Source of the DNA: Neobacillus niacini NBRC 15566 | GTDB taxonomy: Bacteria > Bacillota > Bacilli > Bacillales > Cytobacillaceae | Reading direction: 5' to 3' | DNA length: 58,746 bases | Assembly: GCF_001591505.1 (NCBI RefSeq) | Contig: NZ_BCVA01000039.1 | Location: forward strand, 1 to 58,746 | Shown here: in pieces, positions 8,822-17,804 of the stretch | How positions within the stretch are numbered: the stretch's first letter is position 1 | How the letters are laid out: each line of letters begins with the position of its first letter | Translations under genes and position numbers: made by a program | The notes under the pieces: generated by a model | Told to the model about the DNA's origin: nothing | The model's input: only the letters and a program-made list of their open reading frames with translations | The model's database searches: none

Positions 8822-10132
8822 TTGGAAAAGATCATCGTCCGCGGCGGAAAAAGGCTATATGGAACCGTGAAAGTAGAAGGCGCAAAAAATGCGGTCCTGC
8901 CTGTACTCGCTGCCACATTATTAGCAAGTGACGGAAAAAGTGTAATTCGTGATGTACCTACACTCTCCGATGTATACACAATTAATGAAGTTTTGCGCAA
9001 CTTGAATGCGGAAGTTGCCTTTGACAATAATACAGTTGTCGTTGATGCATCTAGAGTGTTGAAAGAAGAAGCGCCGTTTGAATATGTTCGTAAAATGCGT
9101 GCATCTGTCCTCGTGATGGGTTCTTTATTAGCGCGCAATGGCCGTGCTCGTGTAGCCCTGCCAGGCGGATGTGCGATTGGTTCTAGACCGATTGATCAGC
9201 ACCTTAAAGGTTTTGAAGCGATGGGCGCAAAGGTAAAAGTAGGAAATGGATTTATCGAAGCGGAGGTTGATGGCCGCTTAAAGGGTGCAAAAATCTACTT
9301 GGATTTCCCAAGTGTGGGTGCAACAGAAAATATTATGATGGCGGCGACGTTAGCAAAAGGTACGACCGTCATTGAGAACGTAGCGAAGGAACCGGAAATC
9401 GTTGACCTAGCGAACTTCTTGAATAAAATGGGCGCAAATGTCCGAGGCGCAGGCACGGGCACTCTTCGTATTGAAGGTGTCGATGTATTATTTGGTACAG
9501 ACCATAACATCATTCCTGACCGTATCGAAGCTGGAACTTTCATGGTTGCTGGTGCCATTACGGGCGGAAATGTCCTTGTTCAAGGCGCTGTTCCTGAACA
9601 CCTTTCTTCTTTGATTGCAAAAATGGAAGAAATGGGCGTTACCATTATTGAGGAAGGTGATGGCGTTCGCGTCATCGGTCCTGAAAAACTTAAAGCTGTT
9701 GATATTAAAACGATGCCGCATCCTGGCTTCCCTACAGATATGCAATCACAAATGATGGCGCTCCTGCTTTGTGCAGAAGGCACATCGATGATCACAGAAA
9801 CGGTGTTCGAAAACCGCTTCATGCATGTAGAGGAATTCCGCCGGATGAATGCTGATATTAAGATTGAAGGGCGTTCTGTGATATTAAACGGACCTTCAAA
9901 CTTACAAGGTGCTGAAGTAACATCTACAGACCTTCGTGCAGCAGCCGCATTAATTTTAACAGGGTTGGTTTCTGATGGTAATACACGCGTTACGGAATTA
10001 AAACATTTAGATCGTGGATATGTAAACTTCCATGGAAAATTAGCAGCTTTAGGCGCGGATATCGAACGTGTCAAAGAGGCGGAAGAAGCTTTCACAGAAG
10101 TGGAAAGCTTCATTACGGATATGAACGCATAA
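8822..10132 (+). CDS. murA: UDP-N-acetylglucosamine 1-carboxyvinyltransferase
   Basis: Cytoplasmic first committed step of peptidoglycan synthesis: transfers enolpyruvate from PEP to UDP-GlcNAc. 436 aa, normal length. Residues K22-N23 (EGAKNAVLP) and catalytic C117 in PGGCAIGSRP are present; the Cys makes it the fosfomycin-sensitive type by family knowledge. Start is TTG 8822, with GGAGGGG upstream. It lies between ywmB and spoIID as in B. subtilis, so it corresponds to the main MurA (MurAA). A terminator follows. Confidence 0.97.
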   Translation: MEKIIVRGGKRLYGTVKVEGAKNAVLPVLAATLLASDGKSVIRDVPTLSDVYTINEVLRNLNAEVAFDNNTVVVDASRVLKEEAPFEYVRKMRASVLVMGSLLARNGRARVALPGGCAIGSRPIDQHLKGFEAMGAKVKVGNGFIEAEVDGRLKGAKIYLDFPSVGATENIMMAATLAKGTTVIENVAKEPEIVDLANFLNKMGANVRGAGTGTLRIEGVDVLFGTDHNIIPDRIEAGTFMVAGAITGGNVLVQGAVPEHLSSLIAKMEEMGVTIIEEGDGVRVIGPEKLKAVDIKTMPHPGFPTDMQSQMMALLLCAEGTSMITETVFENRFMHVEEFRRMNADIKIEGRSVILNGPSNLQGAEVTSTDLRAAAALILTGLVSDGNTRVTELKHLDRGYVNFHGKLAALGADIERVKEAEEAFTEVESFITDMNA

Positions 10133-10139
10133 AATAACG

Positions 10140-10183
10140 AGCCGAAGAGCGTATCTAGTGAGATGCATTCTTCGGTTTTTTAT
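10140..10183 (+). terminator. Terminator after murA
   Basis: CCGAAGA pairs with TCTTCGG across a loop containing a second short helix; T run follows. Confidence 0.75.
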
Positions 10184-10224
10184 TATGTATATTAGTTTTC
10201 TGAATATTCTAGAATCTATTTTTA

Positions 10225-10254
10225 GTCATAAATGCTTGTCCCCCTCCATATGAT
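10225..10254 (+). promoter_or_regulatory. Probable sigma-E promoter of spoIID
   Basis: GTCATAAA (10225-10232) and CATATGAT (10247-10254) are exactly 14 nt apart, matching the sigma-E mother-cell consensus (roughly GTCATATT-N14-CATACAMT). spoIID is a known sigma-E target in B. subtilis. Confidence 0.68.
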
Positions 10255-10310
10255 GGAATGAGAAAGCAACCCAAGAAGGGTGCGCAAATTTCATAATTGG
10301 AGGCTCCTAC

Positions 10311-11339
10311 ATGAAAAAATTCAAACCACTCATCCTACTAGCGTCATTCTTATTTGCCCTCACCTTACTCATTCCAGCCATTTTAGTATTGCCTTTTGGG
10401 GATGGAAAGGTCAGCGGTAAATTAGGTGAAGACCTATCCAACAAAGCCCCAAATACCGAAAATACCTCTACAGCAGACGCAGCAGTGGAAGTGGCCGTTT
10501 ACCGCTCTTCCATCGGACAAATCGATAACGTTCCACTAGAAGATTACCTGGTTGGGGTAGTGGCAGCTGAAATGCCTGTTGAATTCAAGGAGGAAGCTTT
10601 GAAGGCACAAGCCCTGACAGCTAGAACTTATATCGTAAAAAAAATGCTTAGTGATGACAAGATTGGAGTTCCAGAAGGCGCACAGGTGACGGATACGCAA
10701 ATCCACCAGGTTTATCTCAGTGAAGCACAAATGAGAAACAACTGGGGAATGGAATTTGAATCGAACTACGCAAAGATCCTTTCAGCCGTTCGCGCTACGA
10801 GTGGCCAAATCTTAACCTATGACGGTCAGGCTATCGACGCCTCTTTCTTCTCCACCAGCAATGGCTACACCGAAAACTCCGAGGACTATTGGAACAACGA
10901 AATGCCTTACTTGCGCAGCGTATCAAGCCCATGGGACAAAAACTCTCCAAAATTTAATTCTGTGAAAGAAGTTACCGTCAAACAATTTGAATCGGCCCTC
11001 GGCGTTAAGGTCGGTACGAGCGGGACGATTGGAAAAATTGTTGAGCGTACTGCTGGGAAGCGGGTCGCGAAGGTTGACTTTAATGGGAAGGTCCTGAGCG
11101 GGAAGGAAATTCGAGAAAAATTGGATTTGAGGTCGTCGGACTTTGATTGGGAACGGAAAGGAAACAGCATTGTGATTACCACCCGCGGCTTCGGGCATGG
11201 CGTTGGCATGAGCCAGTATGGCGCAAACGGCATGGCTGCTGCCGGGAAGGATTATCAAGAGATTGTAAAGCATTACTATCAGGGTGTTGAGGTGACCTCA
11301 GCGGATAGTATGATTGCGACGATTACGGCGCAGAAATAA
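10311..11339 (+). CDS. spoIID: Stage II sporulation protein D (lytic transglycosylase)
   Basis: Septal peptidoglycan hydrolase of the mother-cell membrane; with SpoIIM and SpoIIP it drives engulfment of the forespore. 342 aa. N-terminal membrane anchor about 6-28, then an extracellular domain with VVAAEMPVEFKEEALKAQA; E87 in this segment matches the catalytic Glu of the family (E88 in B. subtilis). The C-terminal GFGHGVGMSQYGANGMA signature is intact. SD GGAGG lies 8 nt before ATG. Confidence 0.96.
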   Translation: MKKFKPLILLASFLFALTLLIPAILVLPFGDGKVSGKLGEDLSNKAPNTENTSTADAAVEVAVYRSSIGQIDNVPLEDYLVGVVAAEMPVEFKEEALKAQALTARTYIVKKMLSDDKIGVPEGAQVTDTQIHQVYLSEAQMRNNWGMEFESNYAKILSAVRATSGQILTYDGQAIDASFFSTSNGYTENSEDYWNNEMPYLRSVSSPWDKNSPKFNSVKEVTVKQFESALGVKVGTSGTIGKIVERTAGKRVAKVDFNGKVLSGKEIREKLDLRSSDFDWERKGNSIVITTRGFGHGVGMSQYGANGMAAAGKDYQEIVKHYYQGVEVTSADSMIATITAQK

Positions 11340-11345
11340 GTTTTG

Positions 11346-11380
11346 GAAGCCAGGCCTCATGGGGGTCTGGTTTTTTTATG
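11346..11380 (+). terminator. spoIID terminator, similar to the repeat-unit hairpin
   Basis: GCCAGGCC/GGGTCTGG hairpin followed by seven Ts. Its GCCAGGC arm matches the hairpin found before each heptamer array of the phased repeat family, so the gene terminator may be the hairpin part of the first unit. Confidence 0.8.
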
Positions 11381-12260
11381 TGGTGTTGTAGCGGTTGGGG
11401 TGGCGGCGGGGGCTGAATTTGTTAGGCAGGTAAACTGAGGGAAAATGCAGGTAAGATTGAATCTATGCAGGTAAGTAAATAAAATCCGCAGGTAAGGAAC
11501 ATATTTTGGCAGGTAGGGGATTTTTAATATAAAGAGGTATTTAAAATGCGCACCTGAATCTGTGATTTATGCGTAATTTTGAGATTTATATCCAAATATT
11601 GGGAATTTAAATACCTGAGCCAGGCCGCGGCCTGGCTATTTCAGTGTTAGTTGTGGGTGGCCTATTAGTCAGGCAGATAAACAAAGCAAAAATGCAGGTA
11701 AAATGAAATCTATGCAGGTAAGCAAATAAAATCCGCAGGTAAGGAACATATTTTGGCAGGTAGAGGATTTTCATATAAAGAGGTAAATCAAAAAAGCGCA
11801 CCTGAATCAGTTATTTATGCGTAATTTTGAGGTTAGTATCCAAATTTTGGGTATTTAAATACCTGAGCCAGGCCGCGGCCTGGCTATTTCAATGTTGGGG
11901 GTGGGCGGCTGAATTAGTTAGGCAGATAAACAAAGCGAAAATGCAGGTAAAAAGGAATCTATGCAGGTAAGCAAATAAGATCCACAGGTAAGGAACATAT
12001 TTTGGCAGGTAGAGGATTTTCGTATAAAGAGGTAACTAAAACAGCGCACCTGACTTCAGGATTTATGCGTAATATTGAGATTTTTATCTAAAAATTGGTT
12101 ATTTAAATACCCAAGCCCGCCGCAGCCTAGCTATTTCAATGCATGCCAGAGCGGCCTAATTAGTCAGGCAGATAAACAAAGCAAAAATGCAGGTAAAAAG
12201 AAATCCATGCAGGTAAGCAATCAAAATCCGCAGGTAAAGCACACATTTTGGCAGGTACAC
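11381..12260 (+). repeat. Phased-heptamer repeat cluster 2 (four units, CAGGTAA on plus strand)
   Basis: About 880 bp without a credible gene. CAGGTAA boxes (first of each unit mostly CAGATAA) start at 11427, 11448, 11468, 11489, 11510; 11674, 11695, 11715, 11736, 11757; 11923, 11944, 11964, 11985, 12006; 12169, 12190, 12210, 12231, 12252. Every unit has steps 21, 20, 21, 21. Unit period is 246-249 bp. Perfect 20-bp palindromic hairpins (AGCCAGGC..GCCTGGCT) lie at 11618-11637 and 11866-11885, and a decayed one near 12114. A weaker GAGGTAA follows the fifth box by about 23 bp. Confidence 0.95.
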
Positions 12261-12349
12261 AAAAACTCCTTATTTCTGTAACAACTTTTATAAAGGAATT
12301 CCACACTAAAAAGTAGAATGAATGACAAAAATAGAAAGGAATGCTGCGA

Positions 12350-13306
12350 ATGATAGCTAAACCATGTGTGCCACCGCCAATTCTGGAAAAGTATCATATT
12401 TTAAAAAGGAGATTATCAGAAAGTCATATCACAAAATTAGAAGTGATGACCGATATGAATAACCGCATAACTGGTTTTAGTGGAGAGGAATCAGTTATGA
12501 ACTTCCACCTCGAACCAATTTCAAACATGAAATTCAAAATATATCACGATCTCCGTTTATACTACGGAAACTATTACTTCCAAATAGATATCCTTATCCT
12601 GTGTGCCTACTTTGCTTTGGTGCTTGAAGTGAAGAATTGGGCAAGAGATTGGCACTTCGAAAAGGTACTTCATCAGACAATGACAGGTAACGATGGTAAA
12701 CTGGAAAGAACGAAAAATCCTGTTTTTCAGGCGAGGTTACAAGCGTTTAAGTTAAGGGAATGGTTAAAACTGCATAATATTACGGGTATACCCATCCAGT
12801 ATTTATTCGTCAACAGTAATGAAAATTCAAATATCATTATCCAAGAAGACAATAAATACAAGTGGAACGTATGTAATAGCGAATATTTGTTAGAGAGAAT
12901 TGATCAAATCGACAATGAATTCAAGATTGAATTACTAGACGAAAAAGAATTAAGAAAAATAAACAAACTCCTATTAGCCAATCACACTCCTGAAACTATC
13001 GACCTTCTCCAAAAGTATCATCTTTCACACAATGATATACTAACAGGCGTTCACTGCCCCAATTGCGATCATTTACCAATGAAATATTATGCCGGGACGT
13101 GGAAATGTCCAACATGTCGAACACAATCAAAAACAGCCTTCCTAAACACCATCCAAGATTACTTTCATTTCATTAGCCCCACCATTACCAACGCAGAGGC
13201 ACGCAGATTTTTACAAATCGATTCACCGAAAATGGCTCATTATTATTTAAATTCAGCAAACCTAAAAATTACAGGAACTTTCAAATCCAAAATCTATCAC
13301 CAATAA
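12350..13306 (+). CDS. NERD-domain protein with C-terminal zinc ribbon
   Basis: 318 aa. The ATG at 12350 has AAAGGA 9 nt upstream; the in-frame ATG at 12341 directly abuts it. N-terminal half carries a nuclease-related domain (NERD): YFQIDILIL, then the LEVKNW core typical of restriction-endonuclease-like folds, then QARLQAFKLREWL. C-terminal region has a CPNCDH..CPTCRT zinc-ribbon (four Cys) followed by a helical domain. NERD proteins are predicted DNA-processing enzymes; activity is unproven. It follows directly on repeat cluster 2. Confidence 0.82.
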   Translation: MIAKPCVPPPILEKYHILKRRLSESHITKLEVMTDMNNRITGFSGEESVMNFHLEPISNMKFKIYHDLRLYYGNYYFQIDILILCAYFALVLEVKNWARDWHFEKVLHQTMTGNDGKLERTKNPVFQARLQAFKLREWLKLHNITGIPIQYLFVNSNENSNIIIQEDNKYKWNVCNSEYLLERIDQIDNEFKIELLDEKELRKINKLLLANHTPETIDLLQKYHLSHNDILTGVHCPNCDHLPMKYYAGTWKCPTCRTQSKTAFLNTIQDYFHFISPTITNAEARRFLQIDSPKMAHYYLNSANLKITGTFKSKIYHQ

Positions 13307-13335
13307 AAAAACCACCGCGCAAAAAAACGCAGTGG
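13303..13335 (-). terminator. Terminator of the VanZ-like gene
   Basis: CCACTGCG/CGCGGTGG hairpin with a T run on the minus-strand 3' side. Also lies just after the NERD stop, so it may serve both genes. Confidence 0.65.
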
Positions 13336-13752
13336 CTAAAACCTCCTCACAATCCCAAGCACCTTCCCTAACTTCACAAATCGGCCTTTAAACAGCGCTC
13401 CCCGAATGAAATAGAAACACACCAATATCCCTGTGACGTCTTTAACGAGGTCAAACCAGGACGCAGAACGGTAAGGGTAGAAGGATTGGTGGATCTCGTC
13501 CGCTAGCCCGTAAAGGCCAGCCCAAAAGGCGCAGAGAACGTTTAACCGCGCAGTAAAATCACTCTTACCGGTTAGAAACGCCAAAACTAGCAATACATAT
13601 AGAATCGCGAACTCTATCAAATGCAGGGACTCCTTTATAAAGCGGTCAATCTCTGAATCCGGGAGTTCCACAAAGTGATTGGATGGCAGGCTCGACATAA
13701 TCCAAATGACTGCCATATAGGCAACCGGAAGTAGTCGTAATACGTATTTCAA
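13336..13752 (-). CDS. VanZ-like family membrane protein
   Basis: 138 aa membrane protein of the VanZ/teicoplanin-resistance-like family: helices about 6-22, 47-63, 74-92, 103-121, with the motifs HLIEFAILYVLL and LADEIHQSFYPYRSASWFD, which carry the conserved H, E and D residues of the family. I place the start at TTG 13752: the in-frame ATG at 13770 overlaps the sequence AAGGAGG, which is the ribosome site 8 nt before the TTG. Role in glycopeptide resistance is not implied. Confidence 0.8.
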   Translation of the reverse strand: MKYVLRLLPVAYMAVIWIMSSLPSNHFVELPDSEIDRFIKESLHLIEFAILYVLLVLAFLTGKSDFTARLNVLCAFWAGLYGLADEIHQSFYPYRSASWFDLVKDVTGILVCFYFIRGALFKGRFVKLGKVLGIVRRF

Positions 13753-13872
13753 AAAAATTTCCTCCTTCATGCATAAAAAAATATGGTTTATCGAAAAATA
13801 AGTACAAAAAATTTTTTTGCTAGTGTATATAATTCTACTTATCTGTTCAGAATGATTGCTGAGGTGATGAAA

Positions 13873-14763
13873 ATGAGAGAGGAAGAAAACAAACGATCTT
13901 CTCAAAGTTCCAGTGTAAAACGCTTTTTCAAAAAGCGTTGGGTATTTCCAGCCATTTATATCGCAAGTGCAGCAATCATTCTGACAGCAGTCCTTTGGTA
14001 TCAAAGCAGCGACAACGCAACAGACAAGTACGGTTACGAGTCTTCAGACCTAACAGGTAAGAAGAACGATACTCCAGCACTTGAAGTGAACTCGAGCTTA
14101 GAGAACTTGAAAATGCCTGTGAAGGATCCAATGAGTGCCGTTGTCAAAATGGAATTCTATGATTTCAACGCAAGTGAAGACAAACAGGAAGCAGCATTAG
14201 TATTTTACAACAATACCTATGTTCCGCATACTGGTGTGGACTTCACATCGAAAGATGGCGAAACATTTGAAGTAGTATCTGCCCTAAGTGGAACAGTTAC
14301 GAGAGTAGAAGAAGACGCTACCCTTGGTAATGTCATTGAAATCGAACACGATAAAGGTATTGTAACACAATATCAATCCGTTAAAGATGTTAAGGTTGAG
14401 GTTGGCGATAAGGTTAAACAAGGACAAGTTGTTGCCATGGCTGGACAAAGCTTGTTTGATGAAGAATCTGGAACGCATGTACATTTTGAAATCCGTAAAG
14501 ATGGTGTAGCGGTTAATCCGACTAAATTTTTCAATAAACCAGTAAGTGATTTACATGACGCCAATACAACGGAACAAAAATCAGTAAGTAATCCAAAGCA
14601 ACAAATGATAGAAGAACCAACTGGTGAAGAAGAAGCTCCGGCGAAAGAGGAAGCTCCATCTAAGGATGAAAAAACTCCATCTAAAGATGAAAAAGCGCCA
14701 TCTAAAGATGAAACTCCATCCGATGACGAATCTTCAAATTCTACAGAAAAAACAAACTCTTAA
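13873..14763 (+). CDS. spoIIQ: Stage II sporulation protein Q (LytM domain)
   Basis: Forespore half of the SpoIIQ-SpoIIIAH channel across the intermembrane space, needed for engulfment and sigma-G activity. 296 aa from ATG 13873 (GAGGTG 6 nt upstream). TM about 23-43; LytM/M23 domain about 118-215. Zinc ligands appear intact: H119 and D123 in HTGVD and H204 in HVHFE. B. subtilis SpoIIQ has Ser at 119 and is inactive (recalled from literature), so this one may retain metal binding. The C-terminal tail (about 245-296) is a low-complexity run with repeated PSKDE. Confidence 0.95.
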   Translation: MREEENKRSSQSSSVKRFFKKRWVFPAIYIASAAIILTAVLWYQSSDNATDKYGYESSDLTGKKNDTPALEVNSSLENLKMPVKDPMSAVVKMEFYDFNASEDKQEAALVFYNNTYVPHTGVDFTSKDGETFEVVSALSGTVTRVEEDATLGNVIEIEHDKGIVTQYQSVKDVKVEVGDKVKQGQVVAMAGQSLFDEESGTHVHFEIRKDGVAVNPTKFFNKPVSDLHDANTTEQKSVSNPKQQMIEEPTGEEEAPAKEEAPSKDEKTPSKDEKAPSKDETPSDDESSNSTEKTNS

Positions 14764-14769
14764 TAGTAA

Positions 14770-14812
14770 CAAAGGGGAAAGGGGAATTTACCTTCCTCTT
14801 TTTTTTTTGCCG
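14770..14812 (+). terminator. Weak terminator after spoIIQ
   Basis: GGGGAAAGG can pair imperfectly with CCTTCCTC, followed by a run of about ten Ts. Confidence 0.5.
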
Positions 14813-14940
14813 TGGCTCTTATCTTAAGCAAAGAGCCTGCAATTAAATAGCTTGTTCCACGTTAAAGTCGGCCTTAGGATTTCTAAGAAAACAACCTTTA
14901 CTTAAATATGTTAAAATGGTAATAAAAGGGGGGAGTTTTT

Positions 14941-16935
14941 TTGAAAAAGATGATGGTGCTGCTGTTAATGGCTGTATTGTTCGCTGTTGTTACAGCAGGC
15001 TGCAGCAAGGAGCCGACGCCTGAGGACCGGTTTGACGCCTACATAAAGCTATGGAATGAGCAAAAGTTTGATAAGATGTATGATTACCTAACGGAGGGTT
15101 CCAAAGAGGTAATCTCGAAGGAAGACTTTACGAACCGCTATCAAAAAATCTACGACGACCTGCAAATTAAAGACCTCAAGATGGCCTTCAAAAAACCGGA
15201 AGAAGAACTGGCAAAGGACGTAGACACCGTCACGTATGACTTTTCCGCGTCCATGAACAGCATTGGTGGAGAAATCCAATTTACACACAAAGCAAAGATG
15301 AAAAAAGAAGAACATGACAAAAAGAATAACTGGTATGTCGACTGGAACACGACGTATATTTTTCCACAGTTGAAAGATGGCGACAAAATTGGCATCAGCA
15401 GTGTGAAGCCAAAGCGCGGCGAAATTTTTGACCGGGCAGACAACCCGCTTGCTTATAACGGGCAGGTATACGAAGTCGGCGTGGTTCCTGGGAAGATGGA
15501 GGGGCAGGAAGGGCCTGTTATTGCGCAATTATCCAGCCTGTTAAAGATGACACCGGAGAAAATCAACAAGGCGCTAACCGCCAGTTGGGTAAAGCCGGAC
15601 TTGTTTGTACCGTTAAAAAAGGTATCGATGGAGGATCAGGAGCGTATCCAACAATTAATCGCCTTAGAACCTGTACAAACGAAAAAGGTAGAGGCTAGAA
15701 TTTATCCGTTTAAGGAAACTGCGGCACATCTAATCGGCTATGTTGGTTCTATAACCGCTGAGGAGCTGGAAAAGTTAAAGGATAAAGGCTATACAAGTAC
15801 AGACATCATTGGAAAAAGAGGGCTCGAAGAAGTGTTTGACGAGCAGCTTAAAGGAAAAAGCGGTGTAAAAATAACGATTAAAAAGCCGGATGGCAGCAGT
15901 GAAATCCTCGCTGAAAAGCCGGTCGAGGATGGCCAGAATCTAAAGCTAACGATTGATATTGAGCTGCAAATGAAGATTTACAACCAGCTTAGCGGTGAGG
16001 CAGGCGCCGGAGCGGCGATAAATCCGGTAACAGGTGAAACACTGGCACTTGTAAGCTCTCCATCGTTTGACCCAAATCAAGCCACCCTAGGCTTCTCAAC
16101 GGACGAGTGGAACCAATTACAGGAAAATCCACAAAAGCCGATGACGACAAGATTTAATAAGGCATATGCACCCGGTTCTGTGTTCAAGCCGCTCACAGCA
16201 TCTATCGGGCTCAAGAATAACATTATTACCCCAGAGCAAAAAATGGATATTAAGGATTTGAAATGGCAAAAGAGTGCCGCGTGGGGCAATTATTTTGTCA
16301 CGAGAGTTCATGAAGCGAACCCAGTAAATCTAGAAAAAGCAATGGTGTTCTCGGATAATATTTATTTTGCCCAGGCGGCATTAGGAATTGGAAAAGAAAA
16401 TTTCAGTGCTGGGTTGAAGGAATTTGGCTTTGAAGAAGAGTCGGACTATCCGTTCCCACTTGAAAAATCAACGATTGGTAATTTGGATAAAGAAATCGCC
16501 TTAGCAGACTCCGGCTACGGGCAGGGGCAAATTCAAATGAGCATTGTTCATTTGCTGCAAACGTATACGCCATTTGTGAACGGTGGGAATATGATTAAAC
16601 CAAGCCTTGTACTAGACACAGAAAAAAGTGAAAAGCAAGTCGTTTCACCTGAAATCGCTGCAACACTTTCATCGCAGTTAAGAAAGGTAGTCGGTGATTC
16701 GGAAGGGACTGCGCATTCTGCTGATATGGCTGACTATCCACTCGCAGGTAAAACCGGTACCGCTGAAATCAAACAAAAGCAAGGTGAAAAAGGGACGGAG
16801 AACGGCTGGTTCATTGCCTACAACACCAATTCACCAAGTTTAATGATCGCCATGATGGTCGAAAATGTTCTGGATCGAGGCGGTTCGCAGATTCCAGTCA
16901 AAAAAGTGAAAAATGTCTTTATGGAACTCAAGTAA
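14941..16935 (+). CDS. pbpC: Class B penicillin-binding protein with MecA-like N domain (PbpC type)
   Basis: Peptidoglycan transpeptidase anchored outside the membrane as a lipoprotein. 664 aa from TTG 14941 (AAGGGGGGAG upstream). Signal peptide ends in VTAGC (lipid Cys21); residues about 25-140 form the NTF2-like MecA_N domain; then the PBP dimer domain (KRGEIFDRADNPLA) and a transpeptidase domain with S413-V-F-K416, S471-D-N473 and K604-T-G-T607, all intact. Architecture and length match B. subtilis PBP3 (PbpC), a low-affinity-type PBP. Followed by its own terminator. Confidence 0.92.
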   Translation: MKKMMVLLLMAVLFAVVTAGCSKEPTPEDRFDAYIKLWNEQKFDKMYDYLTEGSKEVISKEDFTNRYQKIYDDLQIKDLKMAFKKPEEELAKDVDTVTYDFSASMNSIGGEIQFTHKAKMKKEEHDKKNNWYVDWNTTYIFPQLKDGDKIGISSVKPKRGEIFDRADNPLAYNGQVYEVGVVPGKMEGQEGPVIAQLSSLLKMTPEKINKALTASWVKPDLFVPLKKVSMEDQERIQQLIALEPVQTKKVEARIYPFKETAAHLIGYVGSITAEELEKLKDKGYTSTDIIGKRGLEEVFDEQLKGKSGVKITIKKPDGSSEILAEKPVEDGQNLKLTIDIELQMKIYNQLSGEAGAGAAINPVTGETLALVSSPSFDPNQATLGFSTDEWNQLQENPQKPMTTRFNKAYAPGSVFKPLTASIGLKNNIITPEQKMDIKDLKWQKSAAWGNYFVTRVHEANPVNLEKAMVFSDNIYFAQAALGIGKENFSAGLKEFGFEEESDYPFPLEKSTIGNLDKEIALADSGYGQGQIQMSIVHLLQTYTPFVNGGNMIKPSLVLDTEKSEKQVVSPEIAATLSSQLRKVVGDSEGTAHSADMADYPLAGKTGTAEIKQKQGEKGTENGWFIAYNTNSPSLMIAMMVENVLDRGGSQIPVKKVKNVFMELK

Positions 16936-16968
16936 CAGGAACCAGTCTTTGGTTTCTGTTTTTTTTTT
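16934..16968 (+). terminator. Terminator after pbpC
   Basis: ACAGGAACCA pairs with TGGTTTCTGT, then a T run. Confidence 0.85.
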
Positions 16969-17024
16969 AGGATATTTGGACTAAATAAAAGCAAAAATAA
17001 CAACTAAAAGACAGGAGAACCAAA

Positions 17025-17789
17025 TTGAGCCAATATCCGCAAACCCGAAGACAAAGAGCGTATTTAACTCAATTTTCAACCACTGTACTTTACCCCAGGA
17101 ACCCATGGGTGGTGGCGTTTTTTTCATTTTCTTATCCAGGCTTTGGCCATTTATTACTCCATCGTTATATTGCCGGACTTATCCTCATCCTCTGGGAAAC
17201 TTTTATTAATCACAATGCAAAAGTAAATCTTGGAATATTTTATTCATTAACGGGTGATTTTGCAAAAGCAATGGATGTGATCGACGAACAATGGCTGATA
17301 CTGTATGTAGCGATCTATATGTTTGGAATTTGGGACGGGTATCGACAGACGGTAGACATGAATAAACAATACATTTTAGCCGAACGAGAGGACGCGCCAA
17401 TACAGCCGATTGCGATGGGGGCGTGGGATATTAATTTTCTTGATAAGCGAAAACCATGGGTCGCCGTTCTATGGTCGGTATTGTTTCCAGGGCTAGGGCA
17501 TTTATATATTCATAAAGTCATTGTTGGATTTTTTATCTTTGCTTACACGGTAGCAATCATGTATTTTGGACATCTGCCACAGGCTATTCATCTTACTATG
17601 GTAGGAGAATTTGATTTAGCGAAAAACATTTTTGAAATTCAATGGGCGATGTATTTACCTTCGATCTATTTTTTTATTCATTACGACGCATATATCGGGA
17701 CAATTGATTACAATATTCTTTTTGAAAACGAGATGAAAAAATTTTTGCGGAAAAATTACCAAAATAAAGAGTTTAAATTTCCTTTTTAG
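17025..17789 (+). CDS. Membrane protein with internally duplicated PGxGHLxxH module
   Basis: 254 aa, TTG start 17025 with AGGAG 8 nt upstream. Unrecognised beyond a resemblance to TM2-like modules. The sequence has two similar halves: residues about 26-58 (NPWVVAFFSFSYPGFGHLLL) and about 143-175 (KPWVAVLWSVLFPGLGHLYI), each followed by H-R/K-x-I-xG and a second helix, and a third helix near 95-108 and 205-220. About six membrane segments. Likely a two-gene operon with the next ORF, 15 bp downstream. Confidence 0.75.
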   Translation: MSQYPQTRRQRAYLTQFSTTVLYPRNPWVVAFFSFSYPGFGHLLLHRYIAGLILILWETFINHNAKVNLGIFYSLTGDFAKAMDVIDEQWLILYVAIYMFGIWDGYRQTVDMNKQYILAEREDAPIQPIAMGAWDINFLDKRKPWVAVLWSVLFPGLGHLYIHKVIVGFFIFAYTVAIMYFGHLPQAIHLTMVGEFDLAKNIFEIQWAMYLPSIYFFIHYDAYIGTIDYNILFENEMKKFLRKNYQNKEFKFPF

Positions 17790-17804
17790 AAGTGGGTTGA
17801 GTAG

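Noticed and set aside
12075..12281. 68-codon frame inside repeat cluster 2
   Set aside because: Composed of repeat boxes; no ribosome site and no homologous-looking protein.
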